64,000 nt of DNA from Bacteroidales bacterium. GTDB lineage: Bacteria > Bacteroidota > Bacteroidia > Bacteroidales > VadinHA17. Shown here piece by piece: positions 17,049 to 27,140 of the stretch (the stretch's first letter is position 1; every line of letters starts with the position of its first letter). The DNA lies in NCBI GenBank assembly GCA_003142255.1, contig PLLO01000014.1, forward strand, positions 299,228 to 363,227, given 5' to 3'. A program made the position numbers and the translations under genes. The notes under the pieces were generated by a model. It was not told the DNA's origin and did not search any database. It saw nothing but the letters and a program-made list of their open reading frames with translations.

Positions 17049-18539
17049 TCAATGTCTCAAAAATGAATAAAGTTTATTATACTTTTCAAATTTAGTGTCG
17101 TAAATCTTACTATTTGATAGAATAGGATTAATAACCAAATCTTGTTTAATCATAGAATTTACGCCTTCTTCATAAGAAGAAAATATCCCGCTTCCTATTC
17201 CGGCAAGAATCGAGGCACCAAGAGAACTTGCTTCTGTAACTGAATTTCTTGCTATTGGTTTGTTCAAGATATCTGCAGTTACCTGCAACCATTTTTTCGA
17301 ATTTGAACCACCTCCATTAGCATTAAGCATATTTACCTCCAGGTCAAACTCTTTCAGGTTCATTAAAAAATCCTTAAAATAAAATGTTATTCCTTCAAGA
17401 ATAGCAAGTAGTATATCACCTCTGGTATGGTTAAACGAGAGACCTGAAATGGTTCCCGCACTTTCCATAAGGAACTCAGGAGGGCCTGTTGGCCCAAACC
17501 TGGGGATCACTATTATGTCGTTGATCGAATTTGGAATTTCATCAAATAATTTATCGAAAATATTTTGGGATTGGTTGCTTAATGTATTGTTGAAGTCTGA
17601 AAATGTCTTACTAAACCATTTTACTAATGCTCCTCCAGAAAGATTATATATTAAGCTGATAAACAAGTTTGAAACGACGTGATTTTCAATGTTTAGTTTG
17701 TTCTTAAACATGAATTCCAAATCTGGAATTTTTGAATATGCTGGGACGACACAAATATAAGTTCCCATACCGTACATGGCAGTTTTACTATCGTTGATAA
17801 TTCCACTTCCAAGCGCAGCACAACACTGATCATGCCCTCCACTAATAATCTGAATGTCAGGGTTTAGATTCAACTCTTTGCTAATTTCCGGAGAGACTTT
17901 TCCAAGACTAATTCCTGAAGGATTAGGTGATGCAAATTTTACCGCATCCAGACCAGCCATTTGAAGTAGCTTCTCAGACCACTGGCATGTATTGATGTCA
18001 AAAAGGAGCGTTCTGCCTGCCAGGCTGTAATTGGTAATCGGTCTGCCTCCCAGCATAAAACATACAAAATCTGCCCATGATAAAAAATAATCCGCTTTTG
18101 AATATAATTCCGGTTTGTTTTTTTTAATCCACGCTATTTTGGGCATACTGTAAAAAACTCCCGGGAAATTACCATTTATTTTAAATATCTCCTCAGGAGA
18201 TATTGATTCTAAGAATCTCTCCAGAAATTCATCTCCTCTTTGATCAAATCCTAAAATTGAGTTCCCAAGAATTATTCTATCCTTTGTAACAGGAACCATT
18301 GCTTCACCTAAAGAGCTTACGGATAATGCCTCTATAGGGTCTTCTTTTACCTGGGATGAAACTACTTTAATAGTTTCTTTGACCTTTCCCAAAACATTAA
18401 GGCAATTGAGCTCTGCATATCCGTCTCCTTCATTTAAAATATCATATTCTCTGGATGCTTTGGCTAATTCCTTGCCTTGTACAGAAAATGCTACTGATTT
18501 ACATCCTGAAGTCCCGATATCAATGCCCAGCAAACTCAT
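17049..18539 (-). CDS. FGGY-family carbohydrate kinase
   Basis: The 496-residue ATP-dependent sugar kinase begins with the phosphate-binding loop GIDIGTSGCKS, carries an FGGY N-domain (LGFDQRGDEF, SWADFVCFMLGG) and the C-domain signatures GGHDQCCAALG and NANGGGSNSKKWLQ. Xylulo-, fuculo- and rhamnulokinases share this architecture and the exact ketose cannot be read from motifs. It is the last gene of a four-gene minus-strand operon, starting 8 bases after the aldolase stop. In the inferred pathway it phosphorylates the ketose made by the isomerase. Its DNA is noticeably AT-rich. Confidence 0.92.
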   Translation of the reverse strand: MSLLGIDIGTSGCKSVAFSVQGKELAKASREYDILNEGDGYAELNCLNVLGKVKETIKVVSSQVKEDPIEALSVSSLGEAMVPVTKDRIILGNSILGFDQRGDEFLERFLESISPEEIFKINGNFPGVFYSMPKIAWIKKNKPELYSKADYFLSWADFVCFMLGGRPITNYSLAGRTLLFDINTCQWSEKLLQMAGLDAVKFASPNPSGISLGKVSPEISKELNLNPDIQIISGGHDQCCAALGSGIINDSKTAMYGMGTYICVVPAYSKIPDLEFMFKNKLNIENHVVSNLFISLIYNLSGGALVKWFSKTFSDFNNTLSNQSQNIFDKLFDEIPNSINDIIVIPRFGPTGPPEFLMESAGTISGLSFNHTRGDILLAILEGITFYFKDFLMNLKEFDLEVNMLNANGGGSNSKKWLQVTADILNKPIARNSVTEASSLGASILAGIGSGIFSSYEEGVNSMIKQDLVINPILSNSKIYDTKFEKYNKLYSFLRH

Positions 18540-18547
18540 TTAATCCT

Positions 18548-19516
18548 TCATTTTAAATTATTGTATCCCAGCGATTCCATTATCCCTTCCATGATAGAAG
18601 AAGCCTTCTCGATCGAATCAATGAGGTATTGATGTGACTCGATGGAATCGAAATCATTTATTCGAATTTTGTCTTCCCTGTTTTTAAGCTGATTAAAAGC
18701 GTACAATCCGGCCTCCCTTGCTATCCGGGTCCACATGTTGACCCTCAGTATTCCATCACCGGGAAGAAGTCTGATTTGTGAATCAGATAAACAGGAAGTG
18801 CCATGAAGTACTAATTTCCTGTCATTTAATAACGCCTGTATTTTTATGGCTCTTTCTTTCAGGTAAATGTTTTTTCCCACACCTTGAGATTGTTGCTCAG
18901 TTCCAAGATCGGCTACGAGAAAATCAACTTTAGTCTTTTTTATATAATTAAAAGCTCTCTCAGGGTAATCATCAACAACGGGTCCAGCTTTTTTCTCATG
19001 AGCATGAAAAACACTCAGTTCATCCATAATACCTTCAATAAGCACTTTATCACCAAATTCTTTTACATATGATGTGGTTAACTCAATGTTTTCTTTCAGC
19101 GGGTATTTCTGTGCATCGAACATCACCGAAGCCAAAAAATCAATACCCTCGGTAAGGGCCCATTTATCCCTGAAAGGATCAGCATGATCAAGATGGGGGA
19201 GGACTTGTACCTCATAGTATGGTGAACCGGGATCATCAGCAAGAACCTGCAAATGCTTCATGATTGACAGGAATCCTAATCGTGCATCATTTGTACGTGT
19301 AATCCTTTGCGCCTGAGGCATATAATCGTAATTAAATGTCATGGCAATTGCAACAGGAACATTCCTTATTCCGTATTTTTCACCTGTTTTTTTTGCAGCT
19401 AACAATATAGCTTCTGTATTCCAGTGGCTGGCAGTGCAAAAAATAGGAAGACTTGTATTTTTTGATTTGATCCTGTCGATAACTTCCAGTGATTTTTTTC
19501 TGCCTTTGATTATCAT
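18548..19516 (-). CDS. Class II fructose-bisphosphate-aldolase-like enzyme
   Basis: A 322-residue zinc-dependent aldolase fold. Visible blocks include LPHLDHADP (metal-binding His region), SVMFDAQKYPL, EGIMDEL, LVADLGTEQQ and a late LHGTSCLSD in place of the classical HGGSG. It should split a ketose phosphate into dihydroxyacetone phosphate and an aldehyde. The usual GGSG phosphate motif is altered, so the substrate is not a plain fructose-bisphosphate. The context is isomerase, aldolase, kinase with gaps of 14 and 8 bases, implying one pathway for an unusual pentose or deoxyhexose. Confidence 0.8.
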   Translation of the reverse strand: MIIKGRKKSLEVIDRIKSKNTSLPIFCTASHWNTEAILLAAKKTGEKYGIRNVPVAIAMTFNYDYMPQAQRITRTNDARLGFLSIMKHLQVLADDPGSPYYEVQVLPHLDHADPFRDKWALTEGIDFLASVMFDAQKYPLKENIELTTSYVKEFGDKVLIEGIMDELSVFHAHEKKAGPVVDDYPERAFNYIKKTKVDFLVADLGTEQQSQGVGKNIYLKERAIKIQALLNDRKLVLHGTSCLSDSQIRLLPGDGILRVNMWTRIAREAGLYAFNQLKNREDKIRINDFDSIESHQYLIDSIEKASSIMEGIMESLGYNNLK

Positions 19517-19530
19517 AATTCTATCTCCCC

Positions 19531-20961
19531 TTAATTGGTTCTTAAATTTTTCCTGATTTCTTCAACTGTTGGATCTACAGGATCAAATGTAACATCAAAA
19601 TACCTTGATGCCTCATAAAGGACGGAAGCATAGTTCCCATAAATACAGGATACATGATGAACATAAGGCCCGTAGATTATTTTTTCTTCCCACAATGGCC
19701 AATCATTGACCTGGAGATAGACATAAGTTCCAAGGTTAAAAGGCCCATCAACAGCCTTGCCCTCGCCGCAGAAAAGTTTATATTCCCCATTGATGCCGTC
19801 AAAGCGGATCACTGTAATGTCGCCTTTTTTCAATTGCCAGTTACAGGTTCCAGGTGCATGGGAGGGAAGTACAAAATGATTACCTATTGAAGATTTATTT
19901 TTATCAATGCTCAGTGATGGGGGGAATGCTCCACAATGCCATAGCAACTCAGCGTTATCATTTTCCGGGTGGCGAATTGTAAGGTCAGAGAAGAATGTTG
20001 GATCTTTAAACATGCTGGCTGCCTGGAGAATCAGGCTGCTGATAGCACCATGAACATCCGATTCGCAAGCGACGGGTGTCCCTTCCTCGGTAATCAGTGC
20101 ATGTATAAAACAAGGACAAATTCCTAATTGGAACTGTAATTCATCCCAACACTGCACTGCCAGTGATTGAAGATTAAGTTCCTTAATAGTATTGGTCAGA
20201 ACATATTTTAACGCGCCTAATTTTTCTGTTTCTTCAGATGATAGTTTAGAAAGATTTGCGGCCTTTTTCATTCCCTCCATAACCTGTTTGATTTCGGCTT
20301 TTTTATTATGAATCGCTTCATTAACCTGTCGTACTATTGTTTCAAGATTAATTGGGATGACCTCAATGCCAAACCTTTCCATCAATTCGTTTTCATTAAC
20401 AATTAAGGAATAAAATGTCTGTGGTCGCCCTGAGATTTGTCCAATACGGATATATTTAGCAAACTTGACAACATTTGCAGCTCTGATAAAATTTATAAAT
20501 CCTTTTTTAAAGACATTATCAGTAACTCTTGAATTGATAACATAGCTATATGGTACTCTATACCTCTGCAAAACTTTTGATGTTGCAAACAATCCACATT
20601 GTGAATCACGAAGCCTTTCACCAGTTTTAAGGGGCGCTTCATCACGCGGGCCCCATATCAACAATGGTTTTTGTACCCTTCTGGCAACCTGGGCAACTGC
20701 ATTTTCTGTCCCGAAATTACAATGAGGTGAAAACAACGCATCAACTTCTTGTTTAATGAAATAATCTGCAACCTTTTTTGCATCCTGATCATCATACAGC
20801 AAGCCTTCGTCATTGAGCCAGTCCAGATCATAGATTTTTACATTTTCAGGAACAATTTTTTTAATCTCTTCAAAAATCAGTCCCTTGAATTTTCCAGCGT
20901 CCTCTTTAGAAAAAAAGGTTCTGCGTGTGGGCATATATCCCAGCTTAAATATTTTATCCAT
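19531..20961 (-). CDS. L-fucose/L-arabinose isomerase-like protein
   Basis: A 476-residue isomerase-superfamily protein. The N-terminal half shows the FucI/AraA fold (DALFSPHCNFGTENAVAQVA, KPLLIWGPRDEAP). The C-terminal half carries the likely metal-binding stretch VACESDVHGAI, an AELLWHCGAFP block and a LPSHAPGTCNWQL motif. Such enzymes interconvert an aldose and its ketose. Fucose, arabinose or galactose-type substrates are all possible; the sequence diverges from classical FucI in length. It sits between the porter and the aldolase in a tight operon. Confidence 0.85.
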   Translation of the reverse strand: MDKIFKLGYMPTRRTFFSKEDAGKFKGLIFEEIKKIVPENVKIYDLDWLNDEGLLYDDQDAKKVADYFIKQEVDALFSPHCNFGTENAVAQVARRVQKPLLIWGPRDEAPLKTGERLRDSQCGLFATSKVLQRYRVPYSYVINSRVTDNVFKKGFINFIRAANVVKFAKYIRIGQISGRPQTFYSLIVNENELMERFGIEVIPINLETIVRQVNEAIHNKKAEIKQVMEGMKKAANLSKLSSEETEKLGALKYVLTNTIKELNLQSLAVQCWDELQFQLGICPCFIHALITEEGTPVACESDVHGAISSLILQAASMFKDPTFFSDLTIRHPENDNAELLWHCGAFPPSLSIDKNKSSIGNHFVLPSHAPGTCNWQLKKGDITVIRFDGINGEYKLFCGEGKAVDGPFNLGTYVYLQVNDWPLWEEKIIYGPYVHHVSCIYGNYASVLYEASRYFDVTFDPVDPTVEEIRKNLRTN

Positions 20962-20977
20962 TTTTATTTGTTATTAA

Positions 20978-22312
20978 TTATTTTGAAATCATTTCTTTCT
21001 GTATTTGTTCCAGTGTCTTTCCCTTTGTTTCAGGGAAGAATTTCCAGACTATGAAAAACTGAAGCACCATTGCAACCGAGAAAAAGGAGAAAGCCCAGCC
21101 TCCGGCATTGCTTTCGGCAAGTATGGGAAACATCCAGGAAATGATTACTGACATTGTCCAGTGTGTAAAGCTTCCCAGTGTCTGCCCCTTAGCGCGGATT
21201 GAGTTAGGGAATATCTCGGAAATAAATACCCAGATGACCGTTCCCTGTGAAAATGCAAAAAAGGCAATAAATCCCGAGAGGTAAATCAGCATCAAGATGC
21301 TTCCATTTGTAGTTGTAAAAATTGTCCTAGCGACCATACCAAGAAAGAATGTCATACCAACTGCGCCAACAAGCAAAAGTTTCTTCCGCCCGACACGATC
21401 AACCAGAAACGTACCCAGGATAGTGAAAATGAAGAGTGTTACACCAACTGAAACCGATTGTAACAAGGCAGAGTTTTTTGCATATCCCACGAGCTCGAAA
21501 ATCCTTGGGGCATAATACATTATTGCGTTTATACCTGATACCTGATTAAAAACTGCTACCAGTATTGCAAGGATAATAGGCATCCGGTATATTTTTTTAA
21601 ACAGGTATTCACGTTTGATGCCGTCTTTCTTTGAGACGGAATCTTCAATTTCCCGGATTTCATTTAAAGGATCGACTGCGCCTAATCTTCGTAATACTCC
21701 TTCAGCATCTGAAAGCCTGTTTTTCAGTACCAGCCACCTGGGTGAGTCAGGTATGAAAAACAAAAGAAGCAAGAAGATCACTGAAGGTACGCTTAAAACA
21801 CCAAGCATCCAACGCCATGAATCGACGGCCACAATATGGGAGATCCAGTAGTTTGAAAAATATGAAAGTAAAATCCCCCCAACGATATTCAGCTGGAATG
21901 AAGCTACTAAACGTCCGCGCAGATGAGCCGGAGATATCTCAGCGATATACATTGGCCCTATAACGGAAGAGGCACCTACAGCAATTCCGCCAAGGAAACG
22001 GAAGACAAGAAATGCTATCCAGCTATGTGACAGCGCACTTCCCAGGGCTGATAGTGTGTAAAGGACAGCTACTACCATAAGCGACTTTTTTCGTCCCATA
22101 ATATCAGCGGGCTTTCCTGATATGAGCGCTCCAATCAGAGTTCCTATAAGTGCAATTGCAACGGTGAATCCATGCCAAAATCCATCGAGATGAAAAAGCT
22201 GCTGAATAGTTTTTTCTGCACCTGATATTACGGCAGTGTCGAATCCAAAAAGCAAACCTCCCAGGGAGGCTATAAAAGCGCACGCTATTACAAATTTGTT
22301 ACCTTTCTTCAT
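20978..22312 (-). CDS. Sugar:proton symporter, MFS sugar-porter family
   Basis: A 444-residue, 12-helix inner-membrane transporter. Signatures of the sugar-porter family are present: GFDTAVISGAE, PADIMGRKKSL, RFLGGIAVGASSVIGPMYIAE, PDSPRWLV after helix 6, a central QVSGINAIMYYAPRIFE and the C-terminal FFPETKGKTLEQIQ. It resembles the XylE/GalP/AraE group, so a monosaccharide is the cargo. It is the first gene of the operon with isomerase (16-base gap), aldolase and kinase, and brings their substrate into the cytoplasm. Confidence 0.95.
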   Translation of the reverse strand: MKKGNKFVIACAFIASLGGLLFGFDTAVISGAEKTIQQLFHLDGFWHGFTVAIALIGTLIGALISGKPADIMGRKKSLMVVAVLYTLSALGSALSHSWIAFLVFRFLGGIAVGASSVIGPMYIAEISPAHLRGRLVASFQLNIVGGILLSYFSNYWISHIVAVDSWRWMLGVLSVPSVIFLLLLFFIPDSPRWLVLKNRLSDAEGVLRRLGAVDPLNEIREIEDSVSKKDGIKREYLFKKIYRMPIILAILVAVFNQVSGINAIMYYAPRIFELVGYAKNSALLQSVSVGVTLFIFTILGTFLVDRVGRKKLLLVGAVGMTFFLGMVARTIFTTTNGSILMLIYLSGFIAFFAFSQGTVIWVFISEIFPNSIRAKGQTLGSFTHWTMSVIISWMFPILAESNAGGWAFSFFSVAMVLQFFIVWKFFPETKGKTLEQIQKEMISK

Positions 22313-22537
22313 AAGTTGAATTAGCTTTTAATCATTATTTTAATTTATTGCAATACAATGCTGAATAAGTTCTTCTATTAATTAGCTGATCCTTTTAAAT
22401 TTAGTTTTTTACATGTTAAATATCCATTGTAATTTGATCCAATGGGTTCTGTTTCATTCTCTTGGGAATATGATAAAACATCAAAAGAGATAAAAAAGAG
22501 TGCACCTGTTATTTTTTCATTTCCTATATTTTAATTG
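22313..22537. other. Upstream region of the sugar operon
   Basis: About 225 AT-rich bases between the GH27 stop and the porter start. It should hold the promoter of the four-gene operon. I could not find a full TAnnTTTG motif or an obvious palindrome on the minus strand. Confidence 0.4.
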
Positions 22538-24796
22538 TTAATTACTGATCTTCACAAGTACTACTCCATGTGGTGGCACTTCACTTTCGAACTTGTTATC
22601 AAATACACCCAAATCCCTTTGCCGCCAGATATCCCTTATGTTCTGCTTACCAATTATTTTTAGGATTTCCCAGGGAACTTCAATTTTCAAATTATCTTTT
22701 GTGAGGTTAAAAAGACCAGCCGCTTTCGAACCATCTTCTAAGTCTTTAACCATGATTATATAATCTCCATTTTTCACTGCTGGCAGTGCCTGCCTGCCAA
22801 GCGGATCCTGATCAATGTCAATCACTTCGTCGTTGGCTAAAAGATTGAAGGTAAAATCATCAAGTTTGGACAAATCGCATCCAATTAGTAATGGTGCTGA
22901 AAGTAACGCCCAAAGACCAATATGGCTGTATTGTTCATCCGGAGTAAGATGAGAGGGGTGTAAACGTTCAATGTCATCACCATACCATCCCCAACCCAAG
23001 ACAAGCATGTCTGGATCGTTCCAACTGCCGGGTCTGGCATAAGGGGCAGTCACTTCTAAATTAAAGCCTTTCTTTACACTTTCCCAGTTATCCTCAATAT
23101 CGGAAACAACACGCCATAAATTACCTCCAATGCTGTCACCCCATTCCCATGAATTCAATCCCCCCAAACTATATACAAAATCACGACCAGTTCTATTCAA
23201 CGCGTCTTTCATCATTATGAAGGGTTTCTGAAGTGACTTCCTGCTATAGTCTTTGGCAGGATATGAACACCAATCATACTTCAGGTAATCAAATCCCCAA
23301 TTTGCAAAGGTTTGTGCATCGCTTTCATTATGCCCATAACTTCCTATGCCAAGGGGGGTCCCATTTACTGAACAAGCAGTTGGTCCTGCTGAAATATAAA
23401 TGCCTGCTTGCAAACCACAGGAATGAATATAATCAGTCATCGCTTTCATATCAGGGAATTTATGGTTTGGTACTACTGGCTCAACCGAATCACGTTGCAT
23501 AGGTTCCCAGCCAATATCAGTGTTTACATATCTGTATCCATGGTCTGCCAACCCGCTGCTGACAAGAACATCAGTGGCATTGTATATTTTATCTTCACTA
23601 ACATCGTAACCCAGTCCATTCCAACTGTTCCACCCCATGGGAGGGGTTAATGCTATACGGTTACCAACTACTATTTTCAGGTTACGACTAACTTTTCCAA
23701 GCTTATTTTCAGCAGTCAGTTTTACAGTGTATTCTCCTGGCTGTTTCACGTTCCCGGTGATGATTCCAGAATTTATATCCAATGAGAGCCCTACAGGAAG
23801 ATTTTCTGCATAAAATGTAATTGGTCGTATGCCTGTTGCGGGTATTCGGAAAATAAAATCGGAACCCGTTCCGACACCGACTATTTTAGCTCCGTTTATT
23901 TTTGGATTTTCTGATGATTTTGGAGTTAGTATATATGGCAAGTTCTGAGTATGATTTACCTTGTAGTTTGTATTAGATTCTACAAATGAGCAATCTATTT
24001 TCATTCGTTGTGATAAATCACCTTTAAAACTTATGGTGTAGTATTGTTTATCATTTTCCCCCAAATGAACATCGTAAACTTTTATAGTAAGTGTTTTTTG
24101 CGTTTTGAGATCAGTAATCTCTAAAATTAATTTCCCTTTAATATCAGAAAAAGATGAATTGTTTTGGACTACTAATGTCTTACTTAACATTCCATCCGGC
24201 TTTCTTTCCAACCCTATTGTATCGAAATCAAACAATAAATAATCTGTTTTATTTTTCATTCTAATATTAACAGGAGAAGTATATAGTCCCCCCATGCCAA
24301 ACATATTAAGTACTCTTACTGCCAATAAATTTTCCCGATCCCATTGTAATCTCGGATCATTTATGGATAGTGTATAATTTCGGGTAATGCTTCTGGCCCA
24401 TTTCAATTCCCAAAGATTTTTTATGGGTATATTGTCTGTTCCTGAAATTAATATTGCATTCTGTCCTAATAATTTACCATTAATAAAAGTTTGATCACAA
24501 TCGTCAATCTTCCCTAACGATATAAGAAGAGAATCTAAATCCGCCTTCTTTTTTAGATCTGATGATAATGTAAATTTAATGCGATACCATGCGTAACCGC
24601 TAGGAATGTCATATCCATTGGCTTGCCAGTAGCTTCCCACTTTGATTGGCTTCCAATTCGTATCGTTATAGTCAGGCAGTACCCATGCCAGACTATCACC
24701 GTTCATAAACTTCCAATTGTTAAGATGTATAGTCAGTTGTGCAAAACAGAATAAGCTGTAAAAGCATAATAACAAGCAAATAAGAATTTTTTTCAT
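22538..24796 (-). CDS. Glycoside hydrolase family 27 (alpha-galactosidase-like) with N-terminal sandwich domain
   Basis: The ATG at 24794-24796 (MKKILICLLLCFYSLFCFA) starts a clear signal peptide; an ATG four codons earlier is less likely. Residues ~25-290 form a jelly-roll resembling the N-terminal part of beta-galactosidases (WYRIKFTL, DDCDQTFINGKLLG). An Ig-like segment follows (about 300-385, LPVGLSLDINSGIITG). The GH27 barrel starts at TPPMGWNSWNG (near 391) and carries the nucleophile motif YLKYDWCS (near 510) and the acid/base segment SWNDPDMLVLG (near 597). It cleaves alpha-galactosyl or beta-L-arabinopyranosyl ends. It is separated from the GH97 gene by 340 bases. Confidence 0.92.
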   Translation of the reverse strand: MKKILICLLLCFYSLFCFAQLTIHLNNWKFMNGDSLAWVLPDYNDTNWKPIKVGSYWQANGYDIPSGYAWYRIKFTLSSDLKKKADLDSLLISLGKIDDCDQTFINGKLLGQNAILISGTDNIPIKNLWELKWARSITRNYTLSINDPRLQWDRENLLAVRVLNMFGMGGLYTSPVNIRMKNKTDYLLFDFDTIGLERKPDGMLSKTLVVQNNSSFSDIKGKLILEITDLKTQKTLTIKVYDVHLGENDKQYYTISFKGDLSQRMKIDCSFVESNTNYKVNHTQNLPYILTPKSSENPKINGAKIVGVGTGSDFIFRIPATGIRPITFYAENLPVGLSLDINSGIITGNVKQPGEYTVKLTAENKLGKVSRNLKIVVGNRIALTPPMGWNSWNGLGYDVSEDKIYNATDVLVSSGLADHGYRYVNTDIGWEPMQRDSVEPVVPNHKFPDMKAMTDYIHSCGLQAGIYISAGPTACSVNGTPLGIGSYGHNESDAQTFANWGFDYLKYDWCSYPAKDYSRKSLQKPFIMMKDALNRTGRDFVYSLGGLNSWEWGDSIGGNLWRVVSDIEDNWESVKKGFNLEVTAPYARPGSWNDPDMLVLGWGWYGDDIERLHPSHLTPDEQYSHIGLWALLSAPLLIGCDLSKLDDFTFNLLANDEVIDIDQDPLGRQALPAVKNGDYIIMVKDLEDGSKAAGLFNLTKDNLKIEVPWEILKIIGKQNIRDIWRQRDLGVFDNKFESEVPPHGVVLVKISN

Positions 24797-25035
24797 GTGT
24801 AAATACATTTAACTCTAAAAATGCAGACATTGAAGTTTGTAACATCAAGCCCTTCGTCACCAAAATCCTTAAGATGATAATGTCTTCAGAAATACTTTTT
24901 ATAGCTTTCTTTTAATAATTTGAACTTCTTTATATCCATTATTTTTTATTAATCTCCTGATGATTTTCAGATTTAAAAATATTTGATTCTGATTGTTTTA
25001 TCTCATAAAGCAATATGACAAATTGATAGCACAAA

Positions 25036-25106
25036 TTGGTCGAATAAGTTCCCTTCCAAATTATTAATAAATTAGATCATATTACGGGAGTTCCTTGTTC
25101 GACCAA
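25036..25106. repeat. Inverted repeat between GH97 and GH27 genes
   Basis: TTGGTCGAATAAG (25036-25048) and CTTGTTCGACCAA (25094-25106) form a 13-bp stem with one mismatch around an AT-rich 45-base loop. It lies 32 bases past the stop of the GH97 gene. It may end the long susC-to-GH97 transcript, although no U-tract follows, or be an operator. The remaining 24,797-25,035 bases are AT-rich with nothing recognised. Confidence 0.45.
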
Positions 25107-25137
25107 CTGCTACCTGTTTTAACGGATAATAAGGTAA

Positions 25138-27120
25138 TTATTTGATTATGGCTACATACCCGCCCGCTTTGGCTAATTTCACTTTCAACGGCTTACCGGC
25201 TTCAATGATTTGAGTTGACTTTGTGATATTTTTTGCATTTTTATTCGCATCTTTGGCGTCAGCCCAAATCTCAATAGAATATTTACCGGCAGGTAAAAAT
25301 CCTGTATTCAACGTGATTTCCTTTTCTACGCTATTGTTCAGTACCCCGATAAACCAACTGTCGCCGGATTGTTTGGCTATAGCTACATATTCGTCAGGAG
25401 AGCCACCCAAAAAATGGATGTTATCCCATGTTGTTGGTACCAATTTCAGGAAATCGGCCCCCGGTTGGCCCAAAATAAATCTGGGATTATCACAGACCAC
25501 AGTGTAGGGACTTTCATAAACCACGAATTTTGCAAGCTCAGCTGCCCGGGTATTAGATACAAGTACCGGTAACTGGACTTTGAAATTTTCTGCCGTTACG
25601 TTATTGAAACCACCAGGTGTATAGTCCATCGGTCCGGCCAGCATACGGGTATAGGCCAGCTTGACGTTGTGTTCAGGTGTCATACTCGTTGAAAAATGAT
25701 AGAATTCACTTCCTTTAACACCCTCCCGCGTAAGATTGTTGGGCCACGTACGGATGATACCGTCGGGCTTGTATGCACCATGGAAATCTACTAACAATTG
25801 GTTTTCAGCAGCAGCACGGATGATTTCGTGATACCATTTCACCATTTCCTGATCGTCCCTATTCATAAAGTCGATTTTAACGCCTGCAATACCCCATTCC
25901 CTGAACAAAGGGAATACCTTTTTGTATGCGCTGTTACGGTTTACATCCGTACTACACAGCCATACCCATATACGCACATTTTTTGATTTAGCGTAAGACA
26001 GTATCTCATGCATATCAATTTGAGGTACAGACTTACTAATGTCGGCTTCAGGTGTATTGAGCTCCCCGTACCAATGATAATCAACCAACATGTAGGGCCA
26101 ACCCATTTCAGATGCAAGGTCAATGTATTCCTTGATAGTGGGCATGTCCATTTTCACTTCACCACTCCACCAATTATCCCAGGCGCTTTTACCCGGTTTT
26201 ATCCATGAAGGATCGGCAATGGCACAAGGCGGATTCAGGTTCTGAATTATTTCCGATTCGATCAATGTACCAGGGCTATTTCCAATCATGATCACCCGCC
26301 AGGGTGTTTGGATATCATCGGCAAAGCGGACTTTCACACCTTTTTCTTCCTCGCCAGGAAGAGGTGCCAATTTTGTGGTCAACTGATTTTTATGTCCGTT
26401 CGTACCGATATAAAATCCAGCGTAGTTGTCATTTTCAGCTTCTGTAATGGCTACCCAACAGTCGTCTGAATATTTCATTAAAAACGGTAATCCTGCAATG
26501 GTTTTATCTGTCACAGATTCCAGTTTTTTCTCTATAAATTCTCCCTCTTGCGCAGTCGCATAATTACCGTTTACGTCCTTTCTTATATCTCCCGGACAGT
26601 CGACGCAAGCATATTGAGCCACCCATGCCTGAGGGTTACCGGGAATACAAAAGTTTGTCAACTCACTGGTCAGGAAGCGTGTGCCGACGCGTTCGCTACG
26701 ATATAACTTATATCTAAAAGCTACACCGTCGTCGTAAACCCGGAAAACAACATCCATTCGACGTCGTTTACCGGTCTTTTCTTCGGCCATGAGTGCCAGT
26801 TCATTATACGCATCGGTGATTTTAGCATGTTTACTTTTGATGACAGGCGTCCAAACTTCATTATGTGATGAAGGAACAGCCTGAATCACATGCATATCTT
26901 TCTGCATATCAGGCTCATCCTTGAAACAAAAACCTAATTTCGAGTTTTCAATGATCTGTCGTCCTGAAAAATTAACGGCATATTGCAATGATCCTTCATC
27001 GTCTGTGTTGATCCGGACGCGGATAGACTGTCCCGGAGAGGATACTTCAAAAGTTTGCGCTTCTGATAACCTGCACATGAACGCCAGAGTACATAAAAAC
27101 AGACAAAATAAATTTTTCAT
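25138..27120 (-). CDS. Glycoside hydrolase family 97, retaining alpha-galactosidase type
   Basis: A 660-residue secreted GH97 enzyme (signal peptide LFCLFLCTLAFMCRLSEA). Family blocks: FEVSSPGQSIRV, SAWDNWWSGEVKMD, MLVDYHWYG, VWVWLCSTD-like IWVWLCSTD, GVKIDFM, VDFHGAYKPDG and the late GSEFYHF. An aspartate (D417) sits in KIDF and a glutamate (E472) in KGSEF. In the characterised Bacteroides thetaiotaomicron GH97 alpha-galactosidase the nucleophile and acid/base are D415 and E470, which are offset by two from these. The inverting SusB alpha-glucosidases lack that Asp. I therefore infer alpha-galactosidase or beta-arabinopyranosidase activity. It is the last gene of the susC operon. Confidence 0.93.
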   Translation of the reverse strand: MKNLFCLFLCTLAFMCRLSEAQTFEVSSPGQSIRVRINTDDEGSLQYAVNFSGRQIIENSKLGFCFKDEPDMQKDMHVIQAVPSSHNEVWTPVIKSKHAKITDAYNELALMAEEKTGKRRRMDVVFRVYDDGVAFRYKLYRSERVGTRFLTSELTNFCIPGNPQAWVAQYACVDCPGDIRKDVNGNYATAQEGEFIEKKLESVTDKTIAGLPFLMKYSDDCWVAITEAENDNYAGFYIGTNGHKNQLTTKLAPLPGEEEKGVKVRFADDIQTPWRVIMIGNSPGTLIESEIIQNLNPPCAIADPSWIKPGKSAWDNWWSGEVKMDMPTIKEYIDLASEMGWPYMLVDYHWYGELNTPEADISKSVPQIDMHEILSYAKSKNVRIWVWLCSTDVNRNSAYKKVFPLFREWGIAGVKIDFMNRDDQEMVKWYHEIIRAAAENQLLVDFHGAYKPDGIIRTWPNNLTREGVKGSEFYHFSTSMTPEHNVKLAYTRMLAGPMDYTPGGFNNVTAENFKVQLPVLVSNTRAAELAKFVVYESPYTVVCDNPRFILGQPGADFLKLVPTTWDNIHFLGGSPDEYVAIAKQSGDSWFIGVLNNSVEKEITLNTGFLPAGKYSIEIWADAKDANKNAKNITKSTQIIEAGKPLKVKLAKAGGYVAIIK

Positions 27121-27140
27121 ATTGAATTGATAAGATTTTA

